Of a stretch of 64,000 nucleotides of DNA, positions 63,996 to 64,000 are shown piece by piece (position 1 is the first letter of the stretch; each line of letters opens with the position of its first letter). The notes below the pieces were generated by a model, which saw only the letters and a program-made list of their open reading frames with translations, did not search any database and had not been told where the DNA came from. Source of the DNA: Rallus limicola (lineage: Eukaryota; Chordata; Aves; Gruiformes; Rallidae); NCBI GenBank assembly GCA_022605955.1, contig JAKCOZ010000005.1, forward strand, positions 42,088,950 through 42,152,949, given 5' to 3'. Made by a program: the position numbers and the translations under genes.

Positions 63996-64000
63996 CTATA

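Noticed and set aside
1..64000. CRISPR arrays, operons, tRNA or rRNA genes, prophage
   Set aside because: No regularly spaced repeats, tRNA-like cloverleaf boxes or prokaryotic gene organisation were seen. The window is plainly vertebrate nuclear DNA.

Overview
The window looks like nuclear DNA of a bird. It holds vertebrate-type split genes in large AT-rich introns, few interspersed repeats, CR1 LINE 3' ends, and a solo ERV-type LTR of a kind common in neoavian genomes. No prokaryotic, phage or plasmid features are visible. Species cannot be assigned from the sequence alone.

Two protein-coding genes are supported, both on the minus strand and arranged head to tail. (1) CCDC88C (Daple) is present as its 5' part only. 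Exon 1 (44014-44073), exon 2 (43793-43893), exon 3 (35827-35935) and exon 4 (6564-6633) encode about residues 1-113, the front of the N-terminal HOOK domain. The gene runs off the left edge of the window inside intron 4. (2) PPP4R3A (SMEK1), a regulatory subunit of protein phosphatase 4, is present as its 3' part only. The last four coding exons (63853-63995, 60997-61187, 60227-60453, 58021-58134) encode the C-terminal 224 residues and the stop codon. The rest lies beyond the right edge. Every exon junction was checked for GT/AG sites, reading phase and continuity of the protein. The same CCDC88C-PPP4R3A neighbourhood is known from human chromosome 14q32, so this is a conserved syntenic block.

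Region by region: 1-6563 is CCDC88C intron 4 (partial). 6634-35826 is a 29-kb intron 3 holding one CR1 copy (about 24252-24554). 35936-43792 is intron 2 holding a second CR1 fragment (about 37555-37643). About 43550-45350 is a strong CpG island covering exons 1-2 and the CCDC88C promoter, with GC boxes, CCAAT boxes and a perfect CRE palindrome. About 45350-58000 is the gap between the genes, with a second small CpG island (about 46740-47110), the PPP4R3A 3' UTR at its right end, and some unexplained ORFs. 58021-63995 is the 3' end of PPP4R3A, whose largest intron here carries an ERV LTR (from 62449) in antisense orientation.

The two genes are not known to act in one pathway; adjacency reflects ancestral synteny. 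No convincing undescribed system was found. The most checkable oddities are: CCDC88C intron 1 is exactly 120 nt and has no in-frame stop, so its retention would insert 40 residues; the second CpG island has no assigned gene; two 19-20 nt G runs lie in adjacent PPP4R3A introns; and minus-strand ORFs with good 3' splice-site sequences lie between the genes.
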